From Hygrocybe punicea (taxonomy: Eukaryota; Basidiomycota; Agaricomycetes; Agaricales; Hygrophoraceae), in assembly GCA_963556145.1 (NCBI GenBank), contig OY744461.1, positions 62,001-126,000 of the forward strand: a stretch of DNA of 64,000 nucleotides. Reading direction: 5' to 3'. Each line of letters opens with the position of its first letter. The stretch's first letter is position 1. The position numbers and the translations under genes were made by a program. The notes beneath the pieces were generated by a model. It did not search any database. It was given only the letters and a program-made list of their open reading frames with translations, and was not told where the DNA came from. Positions 21,985 to 34,802 of this stretch are shown here, one piece after another.

Positions 21985-24900
21985 GAACCCCCATGCATTA
22001 CTGACTCACTTAACCAGCGAGTTTCCTTGAATGCCCAACCATGACCCTGGTTTCTCTGCTGGAAGAAACCCACACTCCAAGAAATGAACCACTTCCGCGC
22101 CCCGTCTTCGAAGAAAACAATCCTCTCAGACCGGGCAATGCCAACCACAATGACACCAATCTCACTGAGGCCATCGCCCTCCTAGCCACCATGCTCTGAA
22201 ATAAGGGAGACGACAAGCAATGTACCAAAGTCTGAGAACTGGATACATTTGATGCCTCTGACCCAACAAAACTCTGTCTTTTCCTGGTTCAGTGCCAACT
22301 GAACTTCAATGATAGACTGACCACTTTCCAAACAGATGGCTCCAAAGTCAACTTTGCCCTTTCCTATCTCAAAGGTATTGCGCTCACATGGTTCGAGCCT
22401 TACCTTTTGGAGAACCCAGACACCGACTCCTATCCACTGGACTTCATGTCTGATTACGGAGATTTCTGCACAGAATTGCAGAATAATTTTGGACCCCTGG
22501 ATCCTAAGGGTAGTGCCGAGAACGAGTTGGAAAATCTTGCAATGAAGGACAACCAATGAATTGTGAAGTATATCATTAACTTCAATCGTCTCACTACGCA
22601 GACTGGCTGGGACATTGGTGCCTTGTGGTACTCCTTTTACCGAGGACTTCCAGATTGCCTCAAAGATCAACTAGCCCAATCAAAGAAACCAAGGAACCTT
22701 TGTGAGCTGAAGGATAAGGCTCAACTCCTTGATGCTAGGTATTGGGAATGGAAATTGGAGATTTCCTGTGCTTCCAGATTCTCCTCTCCACTTCCAAGGC
22801 CAAGTCTTCGACAGACAAGGCCTCTGAGAAAAAATCCCCTGTCAAAGCTACCAACTCTGGTAGCACCTCCTCCACCACTCTGAAAACCCCCCCTCCCTAT
22901 GCCAATAAGCTGGGCAAGGACAGAAAACTCAAGCCCATGGAATGCCAGCACCACATTGACAATAAACTCTGCATTATATACAGAGGAGCAGGACACATGG
23001 CCAAGGATTGCACCAAAGCCAAGTATACGTCCTCTCACATTGCTGCTCATGCCGCTTCTACTTCCTCCACACCTCCCATCTCTAGTTCCGATTCTCTGAT
23101 GGAGTTGGAAAAATAGAGAGCAGTCTGCATACTCCGAGACAGGATGTAGGCTGCAATGAACCTGACTGTGCACTTCCGGAAGTAAAACTCAACATGTCCG
23201 CTCTCTCTAACAATTTCTCTTTATCATTCTTCTATCCTTATCGTTACCCTTGTCGATTGTGGATCGACGCATTGTTTCATTGATCCAGAATTCTGCTCCC
23301 TTCACAATCTCCCTATTTTTCCCACTGCTCCGAAACATCTCTGCCTGTTTGATGGTTCCTACGGCAGAATCGTCGACAAATCTGTATCTATCTCTGTCCA
23401 TTTCTCTACTGGTGAAATTCTAATTTTAGAATTTTTGGTCACTCCATTGGATCCGTCTGTCTCAGCAGTACTTGGATATAGCTGGCTTACCAAATACAAT
23501 CCATTGATTGACTGGGTTGAGCACAGCATCAAATTCTGTTCTTCTGATTCTGCACCTCCGTTGTTGACTCCGGGGCCTAGTGAGGCACCACTTCCAGACC
23601 CTCCAGTATGGCCTCCATCCCCTCCATCCCATCCACCTACTCTGCCTACTCTGCCCGATCCTCCCTCACCTTCAGCTTCGAAGCCTGACATTTCATTTGT
23701 CAGCGCTCAAGCTTTTCTATGTGGTTGAAAAGTCCTGGGAACTCAGGTCTTCTGCATGGAAGTCTGGTTACCCAATGCCACTGGACACTTGGCAAGCTAT
23801 GGCCCTGCGGAACCCTCTGAACCCTCCGTGGACCTTCCCAACCTCCCTGAAGAGTATCATGAATTCGCTGATGTCTTTAGCAAGATGAAGGCTCGGAACC
23901 TCCCCAAACATCATCCTTATGACCTCAAAATTAATTTGGAGGATGGTGCTCAACCTCCTTTGGGCCCCATCTATTCTATTTCACCCTTGGAGCTCGAAAT
24001 CCTCCAGGAATTCCTTGATAAGAATCTCTGAGCTGGTTTTGTACGCTCCTCCCATTCTTCCTGCAGAGCTCCCATTCTTTTCTCTCAGAAGAAAAATGGT
24101 AGCCTCCAACTCTGCATGGATTTCTGAGGACTCAACCATATCACCAAGAAAGACCGCTATCCTATTCCCCTTACAGCGGACCTTCTTGATGCTCCCTGGA
24201 CTGCACACATTTACACCAAAATTGACCTTAAACATGCCTACCATTTAGTCCAGATTGCCAAAGGTGATGAATGGAAGACAGCCTTTCATACTCACTATGG
24301 CTCGTTTGAATGGTTGGTTATTCTGGAAGGTCTCACTAATGCCCTGGCAGCTTTTCAACACTTCGTTAATGACATTTTTTCTGACTTCCTTGACGTCTCT
24401 GTTATTGTTTACCTTGATGACATTCTTATCTATTCCAATGACCCCACTGATCATACAGAGCATGTCCATGAAGTCCTCCAACAACTCCAGAAACATGGCC
24501 TGTATGCCAATGCTGAGAAATGTTCTTTCAGTGTTGATATGGTGGAATACTTGGGTTACATTCTTTCTCTGCAAGGTCTTTCTGTGGACCCTGCCAAGGT
24601 CCAGACCATCCAGGATTGGCCTGAACCCCAGAAGATTAAGGATGTTCAATCCTTTCTTGGATTCACCAATTTTTACCGGCATTTCATTCCGCACTATTCC
24701 TCTGTTACCATTCCGCTTACTTGCCTCACTCGCAAGGGGTTGCAATGGAATTTTGATGATAAGTGTCATTCTGCTTTCAATGACTTAAAATCTGCTTTCC
24801 TTTCTGCTCCGGTCCTTTCCCATTGGTCACTGGAGTTTGATACTCTGGTGAAGACCAATGCCTCCAATTACACTGTTGCCTCCATTCTCTCCATTCAACA

Positions 24901-26208
24901 TCCCAATGGCGAGGTTCATCTGGTCGCATTCTGGTCTCATACCCTTTTAGACTCAGAGTTGAACTACGATACCCACAACAAGGGACTCCTTGCCATCTTC
25001 AATGCTTTCACTGCCTGGCGGCATTAGTTGGAAGGTACTGCTACTCCGATTGATATTATCACTGATCACAAGAATTTGGAGTACTTTTCTACTGGCCGGT
25101 TACTCACTTGCCATCAAGCTCATTGGTCGGAGTTCCTTTCCCGCTTTAATTTTGTTATCCATTTCTATCCAGGCAAGCTTGGAACTAAGCCTGATACCCT
25201 TACTCGACGCTGGGACGTCTACGCAAAAGGAGGAGATAGCGACTATGCCACAGCCAATCCACACAATTTCCACCCTGTTTTCGGGCCGGAACAGCTGGCT
25301 TCGTCCCTCAGAGCTACTTCCCTCGAAGACATCATCCTTGGTGCCAGATTCACCATGGACATCGAATCCCTCCACTCCAATATCATCTCTGGGCTTCAGG
25401 TTGATCTTGTTGCCTCCGGACACATTTCCTGTATCACCTCCGACCCAGAACCTCACTGGTCTATCGACGATTTAGGCTTTTTATGCCTCAATAATTGTAT
25501 CTACGTCCCTGATGTCAACAACTTAAGACTCCGGATCTTACACTCCAAACATGATCATCCTACTGCAGGACACTTTGGACAGAACAAGACACTCGAAATT
25601 ATCCGATGGGAATACACCTGGCCTGGACTCCGAACCTTCATCCTCGACTACTGCAAATCCTGTACAACCTGCGCAAGATCCAAGACCCCTCAACATTGTC
25701 CTTACAGATTGCTCAAGCAACTTCTGATTCTGGAGAAGCCCTGGAACTCAATCTCCATGGACTTCATTGAACAACTTCCAGACTCCAAAGGATTTACAGC
25801 CATTCTGGTTGTAGTGGACTGTCTAACTAAGCAAGGGATCTTCATTCCAACCCACGATATGATTACCTCTCCTCAACTCGCCCACCTTTTCCTTATTCAT
25901 GTTTTTTTCTAAGCATGGAGTCCCTAGTCATGTCACTTCTGATAGAGGCATGGAGTTCGTCTCCCATTTCTTCCGGTCTCTCGGAAAGGCTCTCGACAGG
26001 AGACTCCATTTTACCTCTGGTTATCACACTGAAGGAGACGGCCAAACCAAACGCATTAATCAAACTCTCAAGCAATACCTCCACATTTATTGCAATTACC
26101 AGCATGATAACTGGTCTTCACTCCTTCCTCTTGCGGAGTTTGCCTACAACAATGCTCTGAATGCTACCACCGGAGTTTCACCCTTCTTCACTAATAAAGG
26201 TTATCACC
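21985..26208 (+). pseudogene. Ty3/Gypsy gag-pol, 3'-truncated
   Basis: Gag from about 22230 (NFNDRLTTFQTDGSKVNFAL, then WFEPYLLENPD, and FYRGLPDCLKDQLAQSKKP), a zinc-knuckle remnant with CIIYRGAGHMAKDC, protease (VDCGSTHCFIDPEF, then VLGYSWLTKYNPLIDW), RT with the intact active site VYLDDILIYSND (about 24410), RNase H with KTNASNYTVASIL where aspartates are expected (both now Asn), and integrase with a CxxC finger (CKSCTTCARSK), DFIEQLPDSKGF, TSDRGMEF and HTEGDGQTKRINQTLKQYL. In-frame stops at 22557, 24029, 24125 and 25025 and frameshifts near 23730 and 25910 kill it. The frame ends at NKGYH, where the LINE at 26223 takes over; the 3' end and LTR are missing. Confidence 0.92.
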
Positions 26209-27518
26209 AGGACGGTTCTTAATCCATAACCACGTGGCACCCCTACTGGGACCCCGAAAAAAGGAACTCTTCATACACGGGCTATAGGCCCAATTCCACA
26301 CCCACCCCTTACTAAAACACCCAGAACCTACCCTTAAAATAGTTAAACACAAAAATGAGCCTACGACAATGGGCAATTTCCAGTGAAGGAGCCAAAAGCA
26401 AGCGCGGCAAGCTAACTCGAGCTACAACCTTGACACCACCCGAAACCAGAGCCTCGAGACAAACAGCCATCCAACAAATGGAAACCAACACCAAACCGGA
26501 AATAGAGCCAGACTCAATACAGCAAGCCATAAACTGCCTTCTAGCTAAGTTGTTACTCCCCCCCAACCAAGACCTAGACATACCCACTTTGTCCAGAATA
26601 CTAATGCAGATATCGACGCTGGACAATGACGACAACAATACCATTATCTCCATAGCCAACACCATCCACTCCATCGCCATACTGCTAAACGCTGTAGATT
26701 TCAATGCCAAGACTGAACTACTCGCTGACGCTGTCACAAGAGAAATCAAAAGACAATCCGACATGATTCAAGAAACCATTGACCGAACAATGGAACCCAT
26801 CCTTACCAACATTTCCACCTGAATCACAGAACTCGTAGACACTAATCTCACGGAAATGAAAAACCAACTCCAACAGACGGCAGCACACCTCGCCAAAGCA
26901 TCTACCACTATCAAATCTACGACCACATCCTACAAAGACACGCTCTTATCCCAAAATACACGTCCCACCACCGATCACAGAGACCCCTGCATTGCAGCCA
27001 AGGAATCGCTCCAGGCCCGTCAAATACTTCTCGATGTCACAGACACCCCGGAAACAAAAAAGGCCCTAGATATCAGTCTGGCGAAACTCACTGAGAAAGC
27101 CAATACGGCGGTAAAAGCCACTGATTCCCCACCGACTCTCAAATTCCTAGGAATCACACGACTTCGCAATGGAGGCATACTGCTAGAAGCTAACACAGAT
27201 CACACCATCAAATGGCTACGTGACGACACACACCTGACCACCTTCCTATCCGAATTTGGCCATGGAGCGTCAATCAAGCGACGCACGTACACTGCGGTGG
27301 CGTACTTCATACCCCTAACCTTCGATCCAGATTCGATCGACAACCTTAGAGAAATTGAGGAAATAAACGAACTACCACCAGACTCAATCGTTCGGGCCAA
27401 TTGGATTAAACCCAAGGACCATCGATCCCCCAACCAAACATGTGGCCACGCAATCTTCTCATTCAACAGCCCCGAAACTGCCAACCATGTTCTCTCAAGA
27501 GGATTCTTCATCTGCCAC

Positions 27519-29167
27519 TGTTACGGATCGCTTCTGCAGCGGGCTCCGGCAACAATCAACTTAACTGGGGATCGGTTTCCAGAGGTGAGAACAGCAGTTT
27601 TCATTGTTGCTTACAGCTAAGACAACACTGCTAAGAGGGGGGGTTCATGGTACAATGTCATTGCGAGCCGTGGGGGTTACCCAAGACAAGGGGGTCTGCC
27701 CCAAGAACCAGACCAAACGTAAGGAAAGGAAAAGAAGAAGAAGTCCGAACCAACAACAAGGACAGTAGATATAGTGAATGGACTTGAGGGGAGGTAAATG
27801 GGAATCCAACCATGAAGCTACAACATGTCCAACTACACCATGTTTTCACCATGAGGCGGACATGAGGCATCCTCATGTCGATGTTCTCGCGATCCAACTG
27901 GAGGCCCGGGTGTCATTGAGGAATAGAGGGGGTCCGGATGACTCAGATGATTTGTCATCGGATCATGTGATGTGCAGAATTGCCTATTCGGGGTCTACAC
28001 TTGCTGTAACAGGCAAGTGCGCAGTCTGGCAAGTGCATTGCACGGTCGGGTCGAAGATGGGTATCGTCCAGTGTAGGATTGGTGATGAGAGTGTCTTGAG
28101 GTAGCGGGGACATAGCGACAAGGTCGGTATAAAGGAAAACAAAGGAATGTATGGAGGGAAAACCAACTAGGATGGTGGGGTAGTCGAGGTCAGACATGTG
28201 AACAGCATAAGCTGTACTGGATGATGATGTCTGTGTCGATGATGTATCGAGGAGCAATGTCTTGTCCTGTCTGTGGAACAATGCGGTCCACCTGATGTTG
28301 GTATTCATCCAAGAAAGGGTATTGTTGTAAACGAGTGTGGGAGATATCAAGGTTATAGATGGAAATGGTTAAATGAATGTGGGTCCAGGTTTCGAGTCAT
28401 GGCATGAGTGACAAGCTGTGGGAACAAGTCATCGGGTACTGCATTGAAGCGATGTCGTGTGAACAATACACGATAGGGGTTGGTTCACTGTTTGGGAAGT
28501 CGTATGGTCTGTGGTCGAAGTTCAAAAGAGTATGCTCTGGCAATGGTCGGATTAGAGAGAACAGTGAAATGTCCTGTGATTGAGGATTGTCCAGGGCATG
28601 CGTGCAGGTGAGAAATGTCGTCGGATCGTCAGGGAGGATAATGGTAGGCACAGAATACGAAAGTGGAAACCATATATCTGAGAATGGCAATTGTCAATTA
28701 TGTGGTGAGATATTGTCGAGGTGGAAGTCGGAAGTATCAATGGCAGAAGGGTTTCAGTGCCGATGCCAAAGATAGATCATAACAAAGTAGAAACTGATCA
28801 GGAAGGTGATGGCAATGCTGCCAATAACAATAACGGTAATGAGCTGTGTCGGGAGTACAGCCATTGTAAATCGGTTTGTCGTGGGATGAAGTCAACAATA
28901 TGTCAGGGCGAGGGAAAAGACAATAGCAATGATGTCCGTCGGCAAGGAGACTATTCGGGTACAGCAAGGTAACGTGGGGATGTGTCCATGGTCGGTCTGG
29001 ATTGTTCTAGAAGAAAGGATGAAAAGAGAACAAGAACAAGAATAAACAATGATGTCCAAAAGAAGGGAAAAGGGAAAAGGGAACATAAAAGGAAGGTGTG
29101 GCAAAGTGGAATCATCATGGTAGGTACCGGAGTTGGAATCGGAGTCGCGGAGTTGAAAAACGTAACA
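27519..29167 (-). mobile_element. Long solo LTR, copy A
   Basis: 1649 bp, ends TGTTAC...GTAACA, flanked by GCCAC at 27514-27518 and 29168-29172. Homologous over its length to copies B and C but the most diverged of the three. The sense strand is inferred as minus because a TATA-like stretch (degenerate here) and the short R-U5-like end lie at the low-coordinate side. No internal retrotransposon region is attached, so it is a solo LTR left by recombination. Confidence 0.9.
28754..28864 (-). pseudogene. LTR-encoded membrane peptide, copy A (stop at codon 37)
   Basis: MAVLPTQLITVIVIGSIAIT, then a hydrophobic run ending VMIYLWHRH, then TGA where copies B and C have CGA (Arg). After the stop the frame goes on as NPSAIDTSDFHLDNIS and ends at the same TGA as the other copies. 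Against copy B over 56 codons, 13 codons differ synonymously and 6 by amino acid. Confidence 0.6.
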
Positions 29168-29881
29168 GCCACAAGCAAATAAACACAAGCAAATGTAAAA
29201 AGGAACCCATACGATGCCTATGCTGTCACCAATGGAATCACACCACAGCCTGCTGCCTGGCAGACAATGACACTCGCGGTACTTGCGGAGGCCAGCATAA
29301 GACCCCCACATGCGACAATTCTGGCCAGCCCTACTGCACACCGTGTAAACAACGCGGTCACACTAGCTGGGACCGCAACTGTCCTACCTTCCAACAGAAA
29401 TGCAAAGATGCAGACTCACACAACCCGGAAAACCTCCTACCCTACTACCCCACAGCCAAGCCCTGGACACAAACCCAATACCCCAACGGCAACACCATCA
29501 ACAGCTCTGCGCCCCATATCCGAACCGATGCCCCCTGACAACTAACTCACCAACCACCGACAACAAACAGACAACGCTCCCCATATCCTCTCCCCCCCCT
29601 ATCCCCAGCATCCCGACACTATTCCCCACCCCCCTCTATCTTTAATCAACCCCTGCCCCCTCCCCGTAATTGTCCGACATCCAGCCAGCACACGAGACAA
29701 ACCACCATCGCTTTCGACAAAAGACCCGCACGTCAGACAACGACCCTCCTAACACCACGTGGATGGGGAGATGAGCCCCTCCCACCTCTCACTACCCCAC
29801 CTCTCCCCACCCCACCCCTTCCTTCCTCCTTGACCCTCACTTCATCAGATAGCAACCTCCCCCCCTCAGCCCCATCCAATA

Positions 29882-31480
29882 ATGCCTGAAAACCCGATCC
29901 CACAGCTGACCCAACTCCAAATATGGCAAATTAACCTCAACAAATCCGCCAAAGCGCACTGGGACCTCATAAACTCGTTAATACATACAAAATGCGACAT
30001 TCTTCTACTCCAGGAACCATACTTCGACTTTTATGGAAACACGAAAGCAACACACAACTGGAGGGTTGTTTACCCATCCGACCACTTCACTCTCAACACA
30101 CCAACCTGCTCCGTCATTTTAGTCAATACCAAACTCGACACTAATCACTGCGAACAGATCAAGGTACACAGCTCTAACGACCTCATGGCTATCCGCGTAA
30201 AAGGTCCCACAATCAACCTCGCCATATTCAACATATATAATGACTGCCACCACTCCGACTCCCTCAACACCCTCCGACTCTTCGCTAGAACCAATGAAGC
30301 AAACCTATACCAACGCAAATCTGACCACATGCTATGGTGCGGTGACTTCAACAGACATCACCCCTTATGGGACGAAGAATGCAACCACCATCTCTTCACC
30401 GCTAATGCTCTCACACAGGTGGCACTTCTCATTGAAGCCACAGCAGACCATGACATGATAATGGCCCTCCCCAAGGGCCTGCCTACCCTCGAATCCATGG
30501 CGACCAAAAACTGGACCAGGACCGACAATGTATTCTGCACCGCCAAAACAAGCGACTTCATCTTGACCTGTGACACCAAACCTGATCACCGACCAACCGG
30601 AACCAATCATTTACCAATACTTACATCCATATCATTCCCAACCAGAACGTGGCCTGAAAAGCCATCACGCAATTTTCGTAACATCAACTGGGACACGTTC
30701 CAAACCCACTTAGACAATACACTGAAGCAACTCCCCCCAACAACCCCAATAAAATCACAACAACAACTCGACGACGCCATAACCACGTTAACAAACTTGC
30801 TACAATCAACAATAGGAGCAGTAGTCCCTCTTAACGCTCCATGCCCACACTCCAAGCATTGGTGGACACCCCAACTAAACGAATTAAAGCGAACCAAAAA
30901 CAGGCTAAGTCATCTCTCACATCAACACTGCAGAGACGCCACTCACCCCAGTCATCAAGAACACAGAACATCACGTAGCCACTACAGCGATGAAATAATC
31001 AAAGCCAAAGAAAAACATTGGGCTGCCTTCCTCGATGACACAAATGACCACGACATATGGATGATCAATAAATGTGCCTCTAATCCCATAAGTGACAACC
31101 CCAGAGGGGATGGGGGCAAAACGTCCATCCCCTCCCTAGAGATTACCCAACCAGACAGCAGCAAGACCTACGCAACCTCAAATGAAGCCAAAAGCCAAGC
31201 AATATCCAAGGCCTTCTTCCCTCCTCCACCCGAACACCCCACGGTCCCCCCGGACTATACATACCCAACCCAAGTTCCATACATGGCGAGCATCTCCAAA
31301 GAAACAGTCGCAAGACACATCGTGAAAATCCACCCCTACAAAGCTCACAGCCCTGACGGTATCCCAAACGTTGTACTCAAGGAAACCTCGACCATCATTA
31401 TCGACCACATTCATGCCATCTTCAATGCCATACTCTCACTCAATATCTACCACAACCCCTGGAAAGGGTTAGATCATAAG
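29882..31480 (+). pseudogene. LINE-2 ORF2, endonuclease plus start of RT, truncated
   Basis: Open frame from MPENPIPQLTQLQIWQINLN. Apurinic-like endonuclease: LLLQEPYFDFYGN, NLAIFNIYNDCHH, WCGDFNRHHPLWDEE, TDNVFCTAKT, and GTNHLPILT where a catalytic SDH/HxPI block is usual. A linker follows, with HWWTPQLNELKRTKNRL, then the first RT motif HPYKAHSPDGIPNVVLKE. The RT catalytic core, RNase H and C-terminus are missing: after NIYHNPWKG the sequence is unrelated. The endonuclease frame has no stops, so this copy is younger than LINE-1. Confidence 0.9.
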
Positions 31481-31574
31481 TTAAACAAGTAAGGAGGTTG
31501 AGGACGGGGGGCCAGGGAGTATGCGGGATGGGGTATGTGGGGGTGGAGGGGTGGCAGGGGAAGGTGCTGTTGTT

Positions 31575-32590
31575 TCATTCATGTGTGATGTCAGGAATGT
31601 TTCCAAATGTCTGCTGAAGTCGATGTGTGTTATTGATGTAGTGAAAAAGCAGTGGGAGGTGCTTCAGAGTACATAGCAGTTTCTTCATGTATCCTGCATC
31701 ACACCCTACCATTTGATGTAGTTTCTAGTGTGTATGGTTGTAGAATAAGAGAAAGTGGGTGACAGTCTCATTGTGGCAATGACATCATGGGAAAATGGGG
31801 GTGTCAGCTCGGTTGATCTTGTGCAAGTGGTGGTTGAGCCAGGAGGAACATCCTTGCCACTGCCATCTTGCTGTGTGGTAGTGCATGTTATAGTGGGGCA
31901 GGAAGTTTTGTGGCTGCTGATCCATTCTCTTGCACCACTTCTTTGCATGCTCATCTACTGCCTCATTGCCTCTGATGCCCTTATGTCCTGGTGTCCATTT
32001 TATTGTAAGGTCCATCCTCTTATGCTGCCTCATAACCATACCTAGCCTCTTGTGGAACAGGTTGAATATGTGGTGCAAGGGGCCCACTTCGGGAGATTTG
32101 GTCACCCATATCGCTGCCTGTCCATCCACAAACATTGAAATGCCTCGAACCCTCTTTTCTCCTCTCAGCAACTCCAGTCCCAGTATCATGCCTATCCCTT
32201 CTCCTTCGTATACAGTGTGGTGCTCCTGTTTCCCTAGCTTGTGCCTTCTGACTCTCTTTCTCCTCCATCCTGTCTGCATTAGTATTGCCGCTGCATCATG
32301 CCATCCAAACCTGATCTGTAGGTATATTGTTGTTGTCTTGTTTGTGAGCTTCCTTAGCCTCTGCTCTCAATGGCTGTATCTGCATTTTGATCTTGGGTTC
32401 TCATTTTATGTCATATCTACATATGGGAATCTTTTCCATGTGTTCTGTATTTATGTTGTAGTCCCATATCAGGTTGTGTATGGGGGTGGGGTGTCTTTTT
32501 ACCTGATGTACCCATGCATTCTTGATGGCTTTGCTTAGTGGGTGTGTTGGCAGGAGTGTTGCAAGATGCAGAGCTGCCTGGTGTTGAATC
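31575..32590 (-). pseudogene. LINE-3, 5'-truncated RNase H and C-terminus
   Basis: Minus strand: LSKAIKNAWVHQVKRHPTP, near-identical to the same block in LINE-1. Then come GMILGLELLRGEKRVRGISM, FVDGQAAIWVTKSPE, the RNase H end IKWTPGHKGIRGNEAVDEHA, HLHKINRADTPIFPCCHC, and the terminus NNTHRLQQTFGNIPDITHE. It begins abruptly at about 32590 against the DIRS recombinase region. 31481-31574 is G-rich 3' UTR-like sequence meeting LINE-2 tail to tail. Confidence 0.85.
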
Positions 32591-34476
32591 CAGGGAGGTT
32601 GTGCAAAGAACAGAAAGAGAGATAAGATTTGAGCACTGAAGAGTAAGCAGAAGTGGTGCTCAGCTCAATCGCACAACCAATGGCAATTGTGCATTTGTGC
32701 CAAAGCTTATCAAGTGACCAGGGTTGCTGGGAAGGCTGTGTGGTCGAATGTCTCACATTGATCAACATCACAAGGACCCTAGCATCAATCAAGGGGGTTC
32801 AAAGAGGCCGACAGTTAGGCCAGGGAAAAGAAAGTGCGCAATGTCATCATGATTGTGGGAGAGGGTGTCAGCGATTTTGTTAAAGGTCCTGGGAAGGAAA
32901 TCAACTTGGAAGGAGAAGTGATGTTGGATGGTGCATAGTACCATAGCAAGCAGAATGGGGTTGTATCATGGAGAAGCACCAAGGAAGTTGAAGATATTGA
33001 CAGTGTTAGTGTTGTCACAGTGGACAACAACCTTCATAGGCAAAGGCCTCACGAAGAGGGCAATGTGACACAGAGCAGAGAGCACAGTAAGGGCTTCGAG
33101 GTGGAAGATATCCATATGAATGGTGGTGGATTTGATGATGGCATGTTGATAACCAGTGGTGAGGGATGGGCATTAAAAACTGAGGGCAGTGGGGAATGCA
33201 TCAGAGAAGAAAGCAATGTTGGCATCAGCAGCAGACCAAGTGGTGGAGTCCAGAATGTGGATGCCATTGGACCATGTGACCTCATCAGCTAACCATGAGA
33301 GCTTGGCAACCATAGTGCTGTTGATCCAGATGAGTTTGTGAGGTGAAAACCTTCCAGCCATCTTATCATACAACATTGAAAGACTGGGTCATAGAAGAGG
33401 GTACACATTGAGTGCCAAATTGATCCAGCTGGTGATCCTTTGAAAATAGTGAAGAGGGCAGCGCCATCCAATAACAGCGAACACTCTGATTGTGGTAACA
33501 AGCTCCATGCAATGATCGAGATCCATAGTGATCGTCATCGCATTGGGGTCCACAGTGAAGCCAATGAACAAGAGGGAACTCCCCCACTCTTGTTTGTGTT
33601 TGGCGTGAGGGATGCCAAGTTCATCCCAAAGTTTCAGCAGTCTGACTTGCTTTGTCAGCATGCGTTTGTGGTAGGCTTCATACCAGGACAACTCATCTAC
33701 AAATTCCCAGGAAAAATTGTCCTCAACATATGTGAAAATGTCAGAGAGTAAGAGGATGAAGATGGCGATCCAAGTCACTAAGCAGGTGAAACTGCTGAAG
33801 ATACGTCCACCAGCACTGTTGCTGAAATGGTTGCAATGATTGACATGGCAATCGCCATTAAAGGTCATGACTTGTTGGATCTGCCAGAGCAGGGCCATTG
33901 GCATCAAATGGTAAGCTTGTGAGACATCGGACTTAAAGATGATGAAGGGGCAGCCAGGGTTATCAGCGTGGATGTTGTGAAGAGCATGACCAAGGTAGTG
34001 AAGATTGTCCATGCATACAAACCAGTCTTCTTTGGGAATCAAGAAGTTCTGCAAGAAGGGTTTGGTGCTCTGGTCAACAACCATATGAAGGTCAGAGGAA
34101 TGGAGAATGACCCTGAGTGGCATGCTATACATGCCAGGAAGTAGTATACTACCAAAGGAAGGTGATAACTGCCCTAGTGCTACTTCAGCATTACGCTGAC
34201 TCACAAGGAAATGTTTGTGTGCAGGGTTCGTGAGGGGGCAAAACGAATTGTTGTGTGTGACAGGGTAGCCAGGTACATCAGTGTTCGCCCAAGGCCAGAA
34301 ACCTTCCTGTAAACCATGGCACAGAGAGGACGAAGGTGCAATTAGGGTGAGTCGGAAGGTAAGATTCAAATATGTCAACATTGATGGGCATGACAATGGT
34401 GAAGAGTGTTGAGTTATCACAGATGGTGTTGAGGGCAACAATGTTGTGTAATTCATTGAATGGGACCATGGGGACT
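32591..34476 (-). pseudogene. DIRS-type element: RT and start of tyrosine recombinase
   Basis: Minus strand. PVPMVPFNELHNIVALNTI and MPINVDIFESYLPTHPNC, a frameshift, GFWPWANTDVPGYPV, LLPGMYSMPLRVI, then the RT block FIIFKSDVSQAYHLMPM, WIAIFILLLSDIFTYVEDNF (active-site-like YVED), and LGIPHAKHKQEWGSSLLFIGF. After a further degenerate stretch, ELSTTSAYSSVLKSYLSFCS matches the N-terminal DNA-binding part of YR-retroelement recombinases. The catalytic recombinase domain is absent, replaced by LINE-3. Several frameshifts. Upstream parts lie at 38008-40259, separated by long LTR copy B. Confidence 0.8.
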
Positions 34477-34802
34477 TGTTACATTTCCAACTCTGCTTCC
34501 AACCCTGATGCCCATTCCGATACCTACCATGACGATTCTGCACTGCACACCTTCCTTTTTTCATTTCATTTTGTCCTTTGTATTCTTTTCAACATCATTG
34601 TTTCTTCATTCGGACATCCTTGTATTTTCTTGTTCTTGTTCTCTTTTTGTCCCTTCTTCTAGAACAATCCAGACCGACCATGGACATATCCCACGTGACC
34701 TTGCTGTACCTGAATAGTCTCCTTGCCGATGGACATCATCGCTATTGTCTTTTCCCTCGCCCTGACATATTGTTGACTTCATCCCACAACAAACTGATCA
34801 CA

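Larger units (their letters stand above)
26355..29538 (+). pseudogene. LINE-2 ORF1 (gag-like, CCHC zinc knuckles), split by a solo LTR
   Basis: Starts MSLRQWAISSEGAKSKRGK. A TGA at 26820-26822 (THIS-frame NIST-stop-ITELVD) interrupts an otherwise open frame. The second part carries the RNA-binding-like stretch LKFLGITRLRNGGILLEANT and GHAIFSFNSPETANHVLSRG. At FFICH the long LTR (27519-29167) intervenes; after the duplicated GCCAC the frame resumes HKQINTSKCKK and gives knuckles CLCCHQWNHTTACC, CGGQHKTPTC and CTPCKQRGHTSWDRNC. Without the LTR and with the stop read through, the protein would be about 510 residues, usual for these ORF1s. Confidence 0.87.
26223..31480 (+). mobile_element. Tad-like LINE (LINE-2), 3'-truncated, inserted against Gypsy
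   Basis: Full 5' half of a non-LTR element: about 130 bp leader, ORF1, about 340 bp spacer, and ORF2 with endonuclease and the first RT block only. The right end is cut at about 31480, where the minus-strand LINE-3 fragment begins. A 1649-bp solo LTR sits inside ORF1. The left boundary is approximate: it is where Gypsy integrase similarity stops. Confidence 0.85.

Noticed and set aside
26223..32590. Twin-priming inversion joining LINE-2 and LINE-3 as one insertion
   Set aside because: The 3' end of LINE-3 is at the inner junction; twin priming would leave it outside.
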